Shown here: positions 36,416-47,569 of the stretch, in pieces
Position numbering within the stretch: position 1 is the first letter of the stretch
Layout of the letters: each line of letters starts with the position of its first letter
Source of the DNA: Streptomyces sp. NWU339
GTDB lineage: Bacteria; Actinomycetota; Actinomycetes; Streptomycetales; Streptomycetaceae
DNA length: 64,000 nt
NCBI RefSeq assembly: GCF_003143855.1
Contig: NZ_QFRK01000011.1
Location: forward strand, 62,001-126,000
Reading direction: 5' to 3'
Position numbers and translations under genes: made by a program
The notes under the pieces: generated by a model
The model's input: only the letters and a program-made list of their open reading frames with translations
Told to the model about the DNA's origin: nothing
Databases searched by the model: none

Positions 36416-39400
36416 TCAGTCCTCCGTCGACGCCGTGACCGAGGGCGAGGGCTGCTGGGCCGCTGCCGCGGCCTTCTTCGCCGTCGTCTTCTTCGCGGCC
36501 GTCTTGGTGGTCTTGGCCGCGGCCTTCTTCGCCGTCGTCTTCTTGACGGCGGTCTTCTTCGCCGCCGTCGTCTTCTTCGCGGCCGTCGTCTTCTTGGCCA
36601 CCGTCTTCTTCGTGGCGGCCTTCTTCGCCGTGGCCTTCTTGGCCGCCGCGCGGGCGGTCTTCTTGGCCGGAGCCGCCTCGTCGGCGACCGCCTCGTCGGC
36701 TTCCTCGACGGCCGCCGCCTCGTCCGCCGGGGCCGTCTCCACCACCGGGGCCGACGGGACGACCACGACGGCCGCCTCCTCGGACGCGGTGGACACGGTG
36801 GGCTTGCGCACCGCACGGCGGCGCGGGCGGGGCGGGGCGGCGGTCTCGGCGGCCGGCTCGGGCGCCTCGGCCGGGGACTCCTCGGCCACCGGCTCCGGCG
36901 TCTGCTCAGGCGCCGCGGGGGCTGTAGCTGCCGTGTCCGCGATCGTCACCACCGCGGCCTGCGCACCCGCCGGAGAACCGGCCGGCGCGGACACCTTGCG
37001 GGTGGCCCGGCGACGCGTACGGCCCTGGGGAGCGGCGTCCTCGGCGGGCGCTGCCGCAGCGGCGGGCGCCTCGACGACCGGGTCCTCGGCGGCGGCCGGT
37101 ACGGCGTGCGCCTCGGCGGCCGGCTCCGGCTGGACCGGGCGTGCGGTCTCCTCGGCGACCGTCGTCTCCTGAGCCGTCGGCACCTCCGCGCCGGACCCGT
37201 CGGGCCCGGACCCATCGGCGGCCGCGGCGGCAGCCGGCTCGCGCCGGGGCTGCTCGCGCCTCGGCGCACCCGCCGGGGCCGAGGCCCTGCGGCTCACCCG
37301 GCGGCGGGTACGTCCGCGAGTGGCCGCGGCCTCCGCCTCGGCGGCGCTGCTGTACAGCTCCTCGTCCGGCGTGTACTCCGGAGCGGGAAGCGCGACCGGC
37401 GCGGCGACCTCGGCGGCCACCTCGGCCGCCGTCTCCGACTCCGACTCCGCTTCCGCCTCCTGCTCCGCCGTCGGGACGGCGTCGGCCTCGTGCTCGTGGA
37501 GGTGCTCCCCGGCACCGGCCCGCGCCCGCTTCCTGCGCTTGCCGCCGCCTCCGGCGGAGGTGGGCTGGTCCAGGTGGACGACGACACCGCGCCCGTTGCA
37601 GTGGACGCAGGTCTCCGAGAACGACTCCAGCAGGCCCTGGCCGACCCGCTTGCGGGTCATCTGCACCAGACCCAGCGAGGTCACCTCGGCGACCTGGTGC
37701 TTCGTACGGTCCCGGCCCAGGCACTCCAGCAGGCGCCGCAGCACCAGGTCCCGGTTGGACTCCAGGACCATGTCGATGAAGTCGATGACGATGATGCCGC
37801 CGAGGTCGCGCAGCCGCAGCTGGCGCACGATCTCCTCGGCCGCCTCCAGGTTGTTCCTGGTGACCGTCTCCTCGAGGTTGCCGCCCTGACCGGTGAACTT
37901 TCCGGTGTTGACGTCGATGACGACCATCGCCTCGGTCCGGTCGATCACCAGCGAACCGCCGCTGGGCAGCCAGACCTTGCGGTCGAGCGCCTTGGCGAGC
38001 TGCTCGTCGATCCGGTACGTGGCGAAGACGTCGACCTCGCTGGTCCACCTCTGCAGCCGGCCGGCCAGGTCGGGCGCGACGTGCGCGACGTACCCGTGGA
38101 TGGTCTCCCATGCCTCGTCGCCGCTGACGACGACCTTGGAGAAGTCCTCGTTGAAGATGTCCCGCACGACCCGGACGGTCATGTCCGGCTCGCCGTACAG
38201 CAGCGACGGCGCGTTCGAGCTGCCACCGCTCTTGGACTTCTTCTTGATCTCCTCCCACTGCGCCTGCAGCCGCTCGACGTCACGGCGCAGCTCGTCCTCG
38301 CTCGCGCCCTCGGCGGCGGTGCGCACGATGACACCCGCGTCCTCGGGGACGACCTTCTTGAGGATGCTCTTCAGCCGGGCCCGCTCGGTGTCGGGCAGCT
38401 TGCGGCTGATGCCGGTCATCGAACCCTCGGGGACGTACACGAGGTAGCGGCCCGGGAGGGAGACCTGGCTGGTCAGACGGGCACCCTTGTGCCCGATCGG
38501 GTCCTTCGTCACCTGGGCGAGGACCGACTGGCCCGACTTCAGCGCGGCCTCGATCCGACGCGGGCCGTTGGCCATGCCCAGCGCCTCGAAGTTGACCTCA
38601 CCGGCGTAGAGCACGGCGTTGCGGCCCTTGCCGATGTCGATGAACGCGGCCTCCATCGACGGCAGCACGTTCTGCACCTTGCCGAGGTACACGTTGCCGA
38701 CGTACGAGGTCGCCTGCTCCTTGTTGACGTAGTGCTCGACGAGCACCCCGTCCTCCAGGACGCCGATCTGCGTACGGTCGCCGTACTGCCGGACCACCAT
38801 GACGCGCTCGACGGCCTCACGGCGGGCCAGGAACTCGGCCTCGGTGATGATCGGGACGCGCCGACGGCCCTGCTCACGGCCTTCCCGGCGGCGCTGCTTC
38901 TTCGCCTCCAGGCGGGTGGAGCCCTTGATGGACTGCACCTCGTCCGACGGCTCGGCGGGCCTGCGCGGTTCGCGGACCTTGACGACGGTGCGCTCGGGGT
39001 CGTCGGTGGAGGTCTCGGCCTCGCCGCCGCTGTCCCCGGCCCGGCGGCGCCGGCGACGACGACGCCGGCTGCTGCTGGAGCCGCCCGCGGTGCCCTCCTC
39101 GTCGTGGTCCTCGGCCGACTCGTCGGCGTGCTCCGCCTCGTCGGCGGACCGGTCCGCTCCGTCCTCGGTGTCGTGTTCGGTGCCGGTGCTCTCGGTGTCG
39201 TCCCCGGGTTCGCCGCCCTCGGCCTCCGCCTCGGCGGACTCGCCGCGCCTGCGGCGACGGCCACCGCGGCGACGGCGCCGGCGGGAACCGGCCCCTTCGC
39301 TCTCGTCGTGGTCATCGTGGTCGTCGTGGTCGTCGTCGGAGAGGCCCTCCGCCGACTCGTCGGTCTCCGCGTCGTCGGCGGACCGGGCCGGGCCGTCCTC

Positions 39401-40585
39401 GGCATCCTCGACACGGACGGCGGCAGCGGCCGGAGCCGCGTCGGTCTCGTCCGCCGCACCCCGACGGCGACGGCGGCGGCGCGAGGCGGTGGGCTGCTCC
39501 TCCGGGAGTTCCTCGGTCTCCTCCGGCTGCTCGGGCTCCGGCCTGCCGACGGCCTCGGCGGCCGCTTCGGCGGCGGCCCGCTCCGGCGTCTGGAACTGGG
39601 GCTCGGTGAACACGGGAGCCTGGAAGACGGCGACGGCGGGGCGGGCGGGGCGCCTCGACGTCCCGGCCTCGGCCTCGGTCGCGGCGGATCCGGTGGCCGG
39701 CCGGGCGGGCTCCGCGAACCCGGCGGCGGCCTTGCGGACCGTACGGCGACGGCGGCGCGGAGCGGCGTCGTCCGCGGCGGGCTCGGCGGGCGTCTCGGAG
39801 ACCGCGGTCTGCCCGGTGGACTCGGTCACGGGAGCCTGCGCCTCCTCGGCGGGGGAGGCGGCGGCCTCGGCGGTCGCGGGCGCGGAGACGCTGCGCGAGG
39901 CGCGGCGCCGGGTGCGGCGGGGAGCCGCGTCCTCGGCGGTGTCGGTGATGTTGTCGGCGGTGTCGGTGATGTTGTCGGCGGTGACAGCCGTGTCGGCGGC
40001 CTGGGCCGCGCTCGCGGGCACGGCGCTCTCCGCCGGTTCGGTGGCCTCGATGACGGTGGCCGTCGGCGAGGTCACACGGCGCGTCGCACGACGGCGCGCG
40101 CGCGGCGGGGCGGCGTCCCCGGCGGGCTCGGCCGGCGCCGCCTCCACGGCGGGCTCGGCGGCCGGAGTGGCCTGAGCAGCGGGGGCCTCGGCCGTCGGCA
40201 CGACGGTCTCGGCGGCCTCCGCCGACGCCGGTGTCCCGGCGGGCGAGGTCGAGCGGCGCACCACACGGCGACGCCGGGGCGGAGCGGCGGTGTCCGTGGC
40301 GACCGGTGCCTCCTCCCGGGCGGCCGCCGGCTGCGCGGCGGCCTCGGCCTCGGTGCTCTCCTCGGCCGCGAGCTCGTCGTTCTCGTCGAGCGGCTCCGCG
40401 GGTTCAGGAGACTCGGGGAACTCGGCGGCCGGTATGGCCGACGTGACCGTCTCGGCCTTCGTGCCGGTGCCCGCCGTGGGCGGACCAGCCGGACGGGACG
40501 CGGCCCGTCGCCGCCGACGCGGCGGCAGGGTGTCGCTGGGGCTGTTCGGTTCGGAGCCCTCTGTGGGCTCGGTCGGTTCGAGCAT
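36416..40585 (-). CDS. rne: RNase E/G family endoribonuclease with large disordered flanks
   Basis: A 1389-residue RNase E/G. The catalytic region lies in the middle (about 560-1080): an S1 domain ([17 protein letters not shown]), the DNase-I-like metal sites [11 protein letters not shown] and IIVIDFIDM, and the zinc-link [10 protein letters not shown]. As in other actinobacteria, long low-complexity arms lie on both sides; these bind RNA and partners such as PNPase. The arms repeat an Arg-rich module RxRRRxxRxxSAP-AG at least six times, acidic Glu/Asp runs follow it, and the last 90 residues are an AKK-type Lys/Ala tail like histone H1. ATG 40585 ([10 protein letters not shown]) has a GGGAGA site. 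Its role is mRNA decay and rRNA processing. Confidence 0.95.
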   Translation of the reverse strand: MLEPTEPTEGSEPNSPSDTLPPRRRRRAASRPAGPPTAGTGTKAETVTSAIPAAEFPESPEPAEPLDENDELAAEESTEAEAAAQPAAAREEAPVATDTAAPPRRRRVVRRSTSPAGTPASAEAAETVVPTAEAPAAQATPAAEPAVEAAPAEPAGDAAPPRARRRATRRVTSPTATVIEATEPAESAVPASAAQAADTAVTADNITDTADNITDTAEDAAPRRTRRRASRSVSAPATAEAAASPAEEAQAPVTESTGQTAVSETPAEPAADDAAPRRRRRTVRKAAAGFAEPARPATGSAATEAEAGTSRRPARPAVAVFQAPVFTEPQFQTPERAAAEAAAEAVGRPEPEQPEETEELPEEQPTASRRRRRRRGAADETDAAPAAAAVRVEDAEDGPARSADDAETDESAEGLSDDDHDDHDDHDESEGAGSRRRRRRGGRRRRRGESAEAEAEGGEPGDDTESTGTEHDTEDGADRSADEAEHADESAEDHDEEGTAGGSSSSRRRRRRRRRAGDSGGEAETSTDDPERTVVKVREPRRPAEPSDEVQSIKGSTRLEAKKQRRREGREQGRRRVPIITEAEFLARREAVERVMVVRQYGDRTQIGVLEDGVLVEHYVNKEQATSYVGNVYLGKVQNVLPSMEAAFIDIGKGRNAVLYAGEVNFEALGMANGPRRIEAALKSGQSVLAQVTKDPIGHKGARLTSQVSLPGRYLVYVPEGSMTGISRKLPDTERARLKSILKKVVPEDAGVIVRTAAEGASEDELRRDVERLQAQWEEIKKKSKSGGSSNAPSLLYGEPDMTVRVVRDIFNEDFSKVVVSGDEAWETIHGYVAHVAPDLAGRLQRWTSEVDVFATYRIDEQLAKALDRKVWLPSGGSLVIDRTEAMVVIDVNTGKFTGQGGNLEETVTRNNLEAAEEIVRQLRLRDLGGIIVIDFIDMVLESNRDLVLRRLLECLGRDRTKHQVAEVTSLGLVQMTRKRVGQGLLESFSETCVHCNGRGVVVHLDQPTSAGGGGKRRKRARAGAGEHLHEHEADAVPTAEQEAEAESESETAAEVAAEVAAPVALPAPEYTPDEELYSSAAEAEAAATRGRTRRRVSRRASAPAGAPRREQPRREPAAAAAADGSGPDGSGAEVPTAQETTVAEETARPVQPEPAAEAHAVPAAAEDPVVEAPAAAAAPAEDAAPQGRTRRRATRKVSAPAGSPAGAQAAVVTIADTAATAPAAPEQTPEPVAEESPAEAPEPAAETAAPPRPRRRAVRKPTVSTASEEAAVVVVPSAPVVETAPADEAAAVEEADEAVADEAAPAKKTARAAAKKATAKKAATKKTVAKKTTAAKKTTAAKKTAVKKTTAKKAAAKTTKTAAKKTTAKKAAAAAQQPSPSVTASTED

Positions 40586-40846
40586 GCGGGGGTTTCTCCC
40601 GTCAGGCTCCCGGGCGCCGCACCCGGTCCGGCGATGCCGGTGACGTCCGCGGCTCGCGCGAAGCGCGGTTGCCGCCGTCCGGGGCGCGGGCGCCGCACGG
40701 GAACTCTCTGTGTCCTGTCTCACCGGTTCCGTACACCGAATGCGCACGGCCTGGCGAAAGTCTTGTGATCGGTGCGCTGCCCGACCCAGGTGGCTCCCGA
40801 GGTACGAGGGCGGCGCTACGACGTCCGTCCCTACGCGGGACCTTCC

Positions 40847-41665
40847 TTACACCGGCGCCGTCGCGGTGGCAGTGGCACCGGCCGGATGCGGCTCGGTCGC
40901 TGCTGCCTCGCGGTCGGGCGCGAGCGGGTCGGTCACCGTGCCGGTCTCTTCATCGAGCAGCCCCTGCGCCAGCCTGGTCACCGCTGCGGGGACCGGCGGC
41001 GCCAGATCGGCCACGGCGCGGAGACCGGACAGGACGTCGTCGGGTCGAACGGCAGGCGTCACGTGCCGAACAACCAGCCGCAGTATCGCACAGGGCTGGT
41101 CGGTCGGCCTATCAGCCGACGAAGGGGGCGTTTCCGGGCTTTCCAGAGCCACGACCGCGGAACGGGTGTCGAACGTACGCACCCCGTTCTTCGTCCGGCG
41201 CTGCACCTCGACGGTACCGGCCGCGTTGAAGGCGTCCACCGCTCGGCGGGCCTCCTCGTGGTCGACACCGGCCAGCCGCAGCTCCCACACCGAGGCCGTG
41301 AGCCGGTCGGCGAGCCCCGAGGTACGGGCCTCGGCCGCCTCGATGATGTCGAGCCCGGGGGGCAGCGACTCGTCGAGGAGGGCTCTGATCCGCTCCGGAT
41401 CCCGCGCCCGGGTGAGCGCGATCTCCAGGTACTCCGCCTCACTGCCCGTGCCGGTGGGTGCGGCATTGGCGTACGACACCTTCGGGTGCGGCGTGAACCC
41501 CGCCGAGTACGCCATCGGCACCTCGGCACGGCGCAACGCGCGCTCGAAAGCACGCTGGAAGTCACGGTGGCTGGTGAACCGGAGGCGGCCGCGCTTGGTG
41601 TAGCGCAGTCGAATGCGCTGTACCGCGGGTGCGGGCGGCGGACCTTCGGGCTGTCGCTTGCCCAG
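40847..41665 (-). CDS. TIGR03936/DUF2344 radical SAM-linked protein, apparent CTG start
   Basis: A 272-residue protein when read from 41665. The N-terminal part (QRIRLRYTKRGRLRFTSHRDF, FERALRRAEVPMAYSAGFTPHPK) is the strongly conserved core of DUF2344, a family found next to or fused with radical SAM proteins of the TIGR03960 type, one of which is encoded at 43978-45927. The conserved region needs a start before QRIRLRY, but the only codons between it and the in-frame TGA at 41674 are ACG, ACA and CTG; GGCAAGCGA follows. CTG at 41665, with GAAGGA about ten bases upstream, is the best start. Starting at TTG 41536 would delete half the conserved core. Confidence 0.8.
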   Translation of the reverse strand: MGKRQPEGPPPAPAVQRIRLRYTKRGRLRFTSHRDFQRAFERALRRAEVPMAYSAGFTPHPKVSYANAAPTGTGSEAEYLEIALTRARDPERIRALLDESLPPGLDIIEAAEARTSGLADRLTASVWELRLAGVDHEEARRAVDAFNAAGTVEVQRRTKNGVRTFDTRSAVVALESPETPPSSADRPTDQPCAILRLVVRHVTPAVRPDDVLSGLRAVADLAPPVPAAVTRLAQGLLDEETGTVTDPLAPDREAAATEPHPAGATATATAPV

Positions 41666-41671
41666 TGTCGT

Positions 41672-42760
41672 TCAGTCCTTCGTGAGAGCGGTTGTACTGC
41701 TATCAAGAGTACGCGCCTCACCGCCGATAGGTTCCCGTCGGTTCGTGCGCACCGGCTCCCCCTGCTCTCCGAGGAACATCCGGCGGACGTCGGCACGGGC
41801 CCGCCGCACCGACGCGCGGGCGACGGCGAGGGACTGCCGTACGGCCCTCCCCACGGCGCGCCCGGCCTCGGCGGCGGGCCGCAGCACCGCGTCCCGCACC
41901 ATGTGCCCCACCGGTGTCAGCACACGCGTGTACATCCACCGCGCGGGCTCCACGAGGATCCACCGCACCAGGGCGCCCAGGAACCGCCCCACCGCGAGCG
42001 AGACGTGCCCGGCGACCCGCCAGGCATGCCCGAGGGCATTGCCGATCTCTCTCGCGACGACGGCGAGCACCCGCCCGACCGGCACCAGAACCCATCGCCA
42101 CACGGCGAGCAGGGGCAGCACGAGCAGGATTCGGGTGATCCAGTACAGCCCCGTACCGATACCGGTGACGAGCATGCCCGCCAGCCGTACCAGCCCCTTC
42201 ACGCACCAGGCGACGGCCTGTCCGACGGGTGTGAGCACCCACCTGTACAGCCACGCGCAGGGCACGACGACCAAATACCGCGTGAGCCGAGCGAGGACCG
42301 CGAACACCCCGAGCCCGATCGCGGCGCAGACGGCCGCGATCCCGCGCAGCACCCACATCACGCCATGTCCGAAGGGCGTCAGCACGCGCCCGTACAGCCA
42401 CACCAGCGCGTGCCCGAGCGGCACGAGCACATACCGGTACAGCCACCCGGCGGGAACGACGATCACCAGGTTCCCGAGCCGGGTGAGCACCTTGCCGAGC
42501 GGCACGAGGCCGTATCGCCACAGCCCCACCAGCGGCCACACGAACACCGCTCGCCCTACCCACCACAGCGCCCGCCCGAGCGGCCGGAACACGGCACGCC
42601 CCAGCCACCGCCCGGCGGCAACACACCCGTCCCACACCATCCGCACCGGCAGCACCAGGACGAACACGACGATCCGCACCGGCAGGCGAACCGCCGTGAC
42701 CAGACACCCCTCACCCGCGGGCGCCACCGGCCGCTCGACACCCGTCTTCTCCTGCTCCAT
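41672..42760 (-). CDS. Repeat-built Trp/Arg-rich membrane protein, unknown function
   Basis: A protein of about 362 residues made of degenerate 30-40-residue repeats, each with a hydrophobic Val/Leu helix followed by (W)LYRxVLxPxG. Examples are GWLYRYVLVPLGHAL, WLYGRVLTPFGHGVMW, AWLYRWVLTPVGQAVAW, VWRWVLVPVGRVL and WMYTRVLTPVGHMV. About eight repeats span residues 30-300, so it is probably a multi-pass or membrane-lying protein; the C-terminal 60 residues are basic and soluble. No known family comes to mind. I use ATG 42760; ATG 42826 lengthens it by 22 residues, and neither has a good ribosome site. The stop lies six bases before the CTG of the next gene, in the same frame. Confidence 0.75.
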   Translation of the reverse strand: MEQEKTGVERPVAPAGEGCLVTAVRLPVRIVVFVLVLPVRMVWDGCVAAGRWLGRAVFRPLGRALWWVGRAVFVWPLVGLWRYGLVPLGKVLTRLGNLVIVVPAGWLYRYVLVPLGHALVWLYGRVLTPFGHGVMWVLRGIAAVCAAIGLGVFAVLARLTRYLVVVPCAWLYRWVLTPVGQAVAWCVKGLVRLAGMLVTGIGTGLYWITRILLVLPLLAVWRWVLVPVGRVLAVVAREIGNALGHAWRVAGHVSLAVGRFLGALVRWILVEPARWMYTRVLTPVGHMVRDAVLRPAAEAGRAVGRAVRQSLAVARASVRRARADVRRMFLGEQGEPVRTNRREPIGGEARTLDSSTTALTKD

Positions 42761-42825
42761 ACGGATGAGGACGCCCCTGCGGAACGTTCGGATGCGCCGA
42801 CCGCACACCGGAGGGAATCCCCACA

Positions 42826-42841
42826 TCTACAGTGCTGTAGA
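42826..42841. promoter_or_regulatory. Perfect 7-bp palindrome in the divergent promoter region
   Basis: TCTACAG-TG-CTGTAGA lies between the repeat-built membrane protein gene (minus) and the ion channel gene (plus). It looks like a dimeric repressor site. It is similar to, but spaced differently from, the TACAnnTGTA sites of BlaI/CopY repressors. No regulator gene is adjacent. Confidence 0.5.
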
Positions 42842-42931
42842 AATCTGCCCGGAAGTGTCACCGCTGCACGATCCGCCGGCTCCTTCGAACGGCGGGCATG
42901 GCGCGCAGCACGAAGGAGTAGATACAAGCAC

Positions 42932-43849
42932 GTGAACGACCACCCTGCCCTCACGGGCACCACCCCCCGGCCCCTCCGTCACGCCTTGGCGGAGAGAGCC
43001 CGCACCGTCACCGAAGCCCGCTGGTTCGCCCTCACCGTCTTCCTCCTGATCCTCACCAACGCGGCCCTGCTGGGAGCCGAGACCTACAGCGGACTCTCCA
43101 GGGACTGGCACCACGGGTTACGCCTCGCCGAGCACCTCTGCCTCGCCGCCTTCACCGTCGAGATAGCCCTGCGCGCCTGCGCCCACGCGGACCGCCCCCG
43201 CGACTTCTTCCGCGACCCCTGGAACCTCTTCGACCTGGCCGTCGTCGCCTGCGCCTTCCTGCCCCTCGTCCGCGAGAACACCACCGTTCTGCGGCTCCTG
43301 CGCCTCTCCCGCGTCCTGCGCACCGCCCGCTTCCTCCCCCAACTGCGGATCGTCTTCGTCGCGGTGGCCCGCAGCCTGCCGGGCACCGTCAGCTTCCTCC
43401 TGGTGGGCGCGCTCCTGCTCTACGTCTACGCCATGGTCGGCTGGGTCTTCTTCGGCGAGGCGGACCCCGGCCAGTTCGGCTCCATCGGCCGCGCCGTCCT
43501 CACCCTCTTCCTGCTGATGACCCTGGACGGCCTCGGTGACGCCGTCCACGCGGGCCTGGAGATCTCCCGCTGGAGCATCGTCTACTACGCCTCCTACGTA
43601 CTGTTCGCCTCGTTCGTCCTGGTCAACGTCCTCATCGGGGTCGTCATCAGCTCCCTGGAGGAAGCTCGCGAACTGGAACGCGAACACTCCCCCGAGGTCC
43701 CCGTCCCGGACCCCGCCCCGGACCTGCGCACCCGCATCGCCATCGCCAGAAAGGCCCTGGACGACCTGGAAGCCGTCCTCCCACCGCTCCTCACCCCCCA
43801 CCAACCCGAACCCACCCCCGCACCCACCCCTGACACGGCCCGGTCGTAA
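42932..43849 (+). CDS. Voltage-gated cation channel, six-span (NaChBac-like) subunit
   Basis: A 305-residue ion transport protein with the S1-S6 plan of bacterial sodium channels, which form tetramers. S4 shows regularly spaced arginines (TVLRLLRLSRVLRTARF, about 118-135). The pore region reads LLMTLDGLGD in place of the TLESWAS type filter: the filter Glu is Asp, and the usual Trp is absent. A charged coiled coil (SSLEEARELEREH) follows S6, as in NaChBac, and the end is Pro-rich. The GTG at 42932 is the only in-frame start, and GAAGGAG lies 13 bases upstream, rather far. Ion selectivity cannot be assigned from this filter. Confidence 0.85.
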   Translation: MNDHPALTGTTPRPLRHALAERARTVTEARWFALTVFLLILTNAALLGAETYSGLSRDWHHGLRLAEHLCLAAFTVEIALRACAHADRPRDFFRDPWNLFDLAVVACAFLPLVRENTTVLRLLRLSRVLRTARFLPQLRIVFVAVARSLPGTVSFLLVGALLLYVYAMVGWVFFGEADPGQFGSIGRAVLTLFLLMTLDGLGDAVHAGLEISRWSIVYYASYVLFASFVLVNVLIGVVISSLEEARELEREHSPEVPVPDPAPDLRTRIAIARKALDDLEAVLPPLLTPHQPEPTPAPTPDTARS

Positions 43850-43877
43850 CACCGCCCCCGTCGCAGGCCGCGAACGC

Positions 43878-43914
43878 CGGTGGGCCCACTCCGTGTTCCG
43901 GAGTGGGCCCACCG
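43878..43914. terminator. Bidirectional terminator between the channel and radical SAM genes
   Basis: A 14-15-bp perfect stem (CGGTGGGCCCACTCC and complement) with a short loop lies between the convergent genes. Confidence 0.85.
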
Positions 43915-43977
43915 AACATCCCGGGACGACGGCTCAGGACGAAGCACCGCGGGAAGCGGGCGCCGTGTGCCGCACGG

Positions 43978-45927
<1,950 letters not shown>

Positions 45928-46003
45928 CTCGGGAACCTTTGTGTGCTGGCTGGGGCTCCCCCGGCCGGAGGCTGGGGGCGGGTGACCATCCAGCCTAACC
46001 GCT

Positions 46004-47560
46004 TCAGAAGGCGGCGGATTTTCTGATCGGCTTCCAGGTTTCCGGGAGGGCGTTCTCGGTGATCTCCGCGCGCCGTTCCTCGCGTCCGTACAGCACCCCG
46101 TACGTGAAGTCGCTCTCCCCCGCCGCGTGGGCGACGGCGGCGAGTTCGCGCAGGGTCTTGCGGGCCATGATGCTGTCCTGGTGGTCGCCGAGCAGGCCCT
46201 GGAGCGACTTCATGCTCTTGACCAGGTCCTTGGCGGGGTCGTCGAGGGCCGGGGTGGCGGCCTCGGCGGCGTAGCGGGTGCGCTTGGTCTTCTTGCGGGC
46301 CTCGTGCAGGGCGAGGTCGCGTTCGTGGCCGGGCGGGAGGTCCAGGGCCCGGGTGACGAGGCCGGACAGCTTGTCGAGGTCCTTGCTCACGGCCTTGGCG
46401 AGCACCTTGTCCGGGCCGGCCGCGGCCTTCTTCCGCAGGGGCGGGTCGGCCAGCAGGGCGTCGAGGGTGTCGAGCAGGGTGAGGTAGCGGTGGGAGTCGA
46501 GGACTCCGGTGACCTTGCCGTGGGCTCCGCGGTGGCCGGTCTCGGACCAGGTGGTCAGCCTGTCGCGCACGGGGCCGTGGACGAGGGTGTCGGGCAGGTC
46601 GTCCAGGGCCGTGATGAGGCGCCCGGCGAGGACTTCCTGGTCGCGGTCCAGGCCGAGTTCTCCGGCCAGCCATTTCAGGTCGACGCCGACGGGGTCGGTG
46701 GTCTTCCGGTCGAGGACGCTGCGGAAGGAGCGGAAGGTGCTGCGCAGGCGGCGGGTGGCGACGCGCATGCGGTGCACGGAGTCGGGTACGTCCTGGCGTA
46801 CGGCGGGGTCGAGTTCGACGAGGGCGTCCCGCTGGGCGCGGACGTAGGCGAGGACGTGGTCGCCGGCGGTGACGGGTTTCCCCACCGGCCGGCTGCGGTG
46901 CTTGCGCTTCGGTGCCGCGGCCGGGGCGGCCGCGGGCGCGGGGGCGGCCTCGGGCGTGTGCGTGGGGGGCGCCGTCTCGGCGAGGGCCCTGGCGAGCTTG
47001 GAGGGCGCCTTCGAGGGGCGCAGGCCCGCCTTGCGGAGCCGTTTGTCGACCTTGTCGAGGAAGGCGGGGTCGCCGTCGTCGGCGAGTTCGACCTCGATCT
47101 CGGTCCACTGGGCGGTGCCGTCGCCGGTGAGGCGTTCGGCGTGCACGGTGTCGACGCTGATCTCGGCGAGGAGCCGGCCGGTGGCGTCGAGGAGGTGGCG
47201 TACGTCGCGGTCGGAGCGCAGCCGGACCACGGGGCTCAGTGCGGCGCCGCGGACGCGGGAGCGGACGAGCCGGGCGAGGTCCTCCGGGACGGTGTCGGAG
47301 AGCGGGGCGCGGATCTCGTCGCGCACTCCGGGGGCGACGGGGAACTTCAGGTGCCAGCCGGCGTCGGAGCCGCCGGTGCGGCGGCGCAGGGTGAGGGAGG
47401 CGGCGGCGAGGCGGTGGTCGGCGGTGTCGTAGTAGGTGGCGTCGAGGTGGACGACGCCCTGGTCGACGAGGGACGCCACGCCGGGGACGCCGGTCAGGTC
47501 GGGGAGTCCGCTGTCGCCGGACTCGTACTTTCGCTCGATTTCGCGTGTGGTGTCCGCCAT
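46004..47560 (-). CDS. CYTH and CHAD domain protein
   Basis: A 518-residue soluble protein. The N-terminal CYTH/triphosphate tunnel domain (1-200) starts with the diagnostic EIERKYE (residues 7-13) and has alternating charged beta strands (TLRRRTGG, WHLKFPV). After a Pro/Ala linker comes the helical CHAD domain (about 240-500) with conserved basic His motifs (SVHRMRVATRRLRSTFRSF, HEARKKTKRTRY). CYTH enzymes hydrolyse triphosphates and CHAD domains bind polyphosphate, so a role in polyphosphate or triphosphate metabolism is likely. It begins nine bases after rodA, so it is probably the tail of the wall operon. Confidence 0.93.
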   Translation of the reverse strand: MADTTREIERKYESGDSGLPDLTGVPGVASLVDQGVVHLDATYYDTADHRLAAASLTLRRRTGGSDAGWHLKFPVAPGVRDEIRAPLSDTVPEDLARLVRSRVRGAALSPVVRLRSDRDVRHLLDATGRLLAEISVDTVHAERLTGDGTAQWTEIEVELADDGDPAFLDKVDKRLRKAGLRPSKAPSKLARALAETAPPTHTPEAAPAPAAAPAAAPKRKHRSRPVGKPVTAGDHVLAYVRAQRDALVELDPAVRQDVPDSVHRMRVATRRLRSTFRSFRSVLDRKTTDPVGVDLKWLAGELGLDRDQEVLAGRLITALDDLPDTLVHGPVRDRLTTWSETGHRGAHGKVTGVLDSHRYLTLLDTLDALLADPPLRKKAAAGPDKVLAKAVSKDLDKLSGLVTRALDLPPGHERDLALHEARKKTKRTRYAAEAATPALDDPAKDLVKSMKSLQGLLGDHQDSIMARKTLRELAAVAHAAGESDFTYGVLYGREERRAEITENALPETWKPIRKSAAF

Positions 47561-47569
47561 GAACTGAAC

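Noticed and set aside
36660-40580. Low-complexity GC repeats resembling a CRISPR or satellite array
   Set aside because: They are in-frame codon repeats of the RNase E disordered arms with no regular repeat-spacer structure.
37106-40768. Long open frame opposite rne
   Set aside because: It mirrors the repetitive Ala/Arg/Glu codons of the RNase and has no domain.
40772-43849. A single 1025-residue plus-strand protein ending in the ion channel
   Set aside because: The first 720 codons are antisense to two real genes; the channel begins at GTG 42932.
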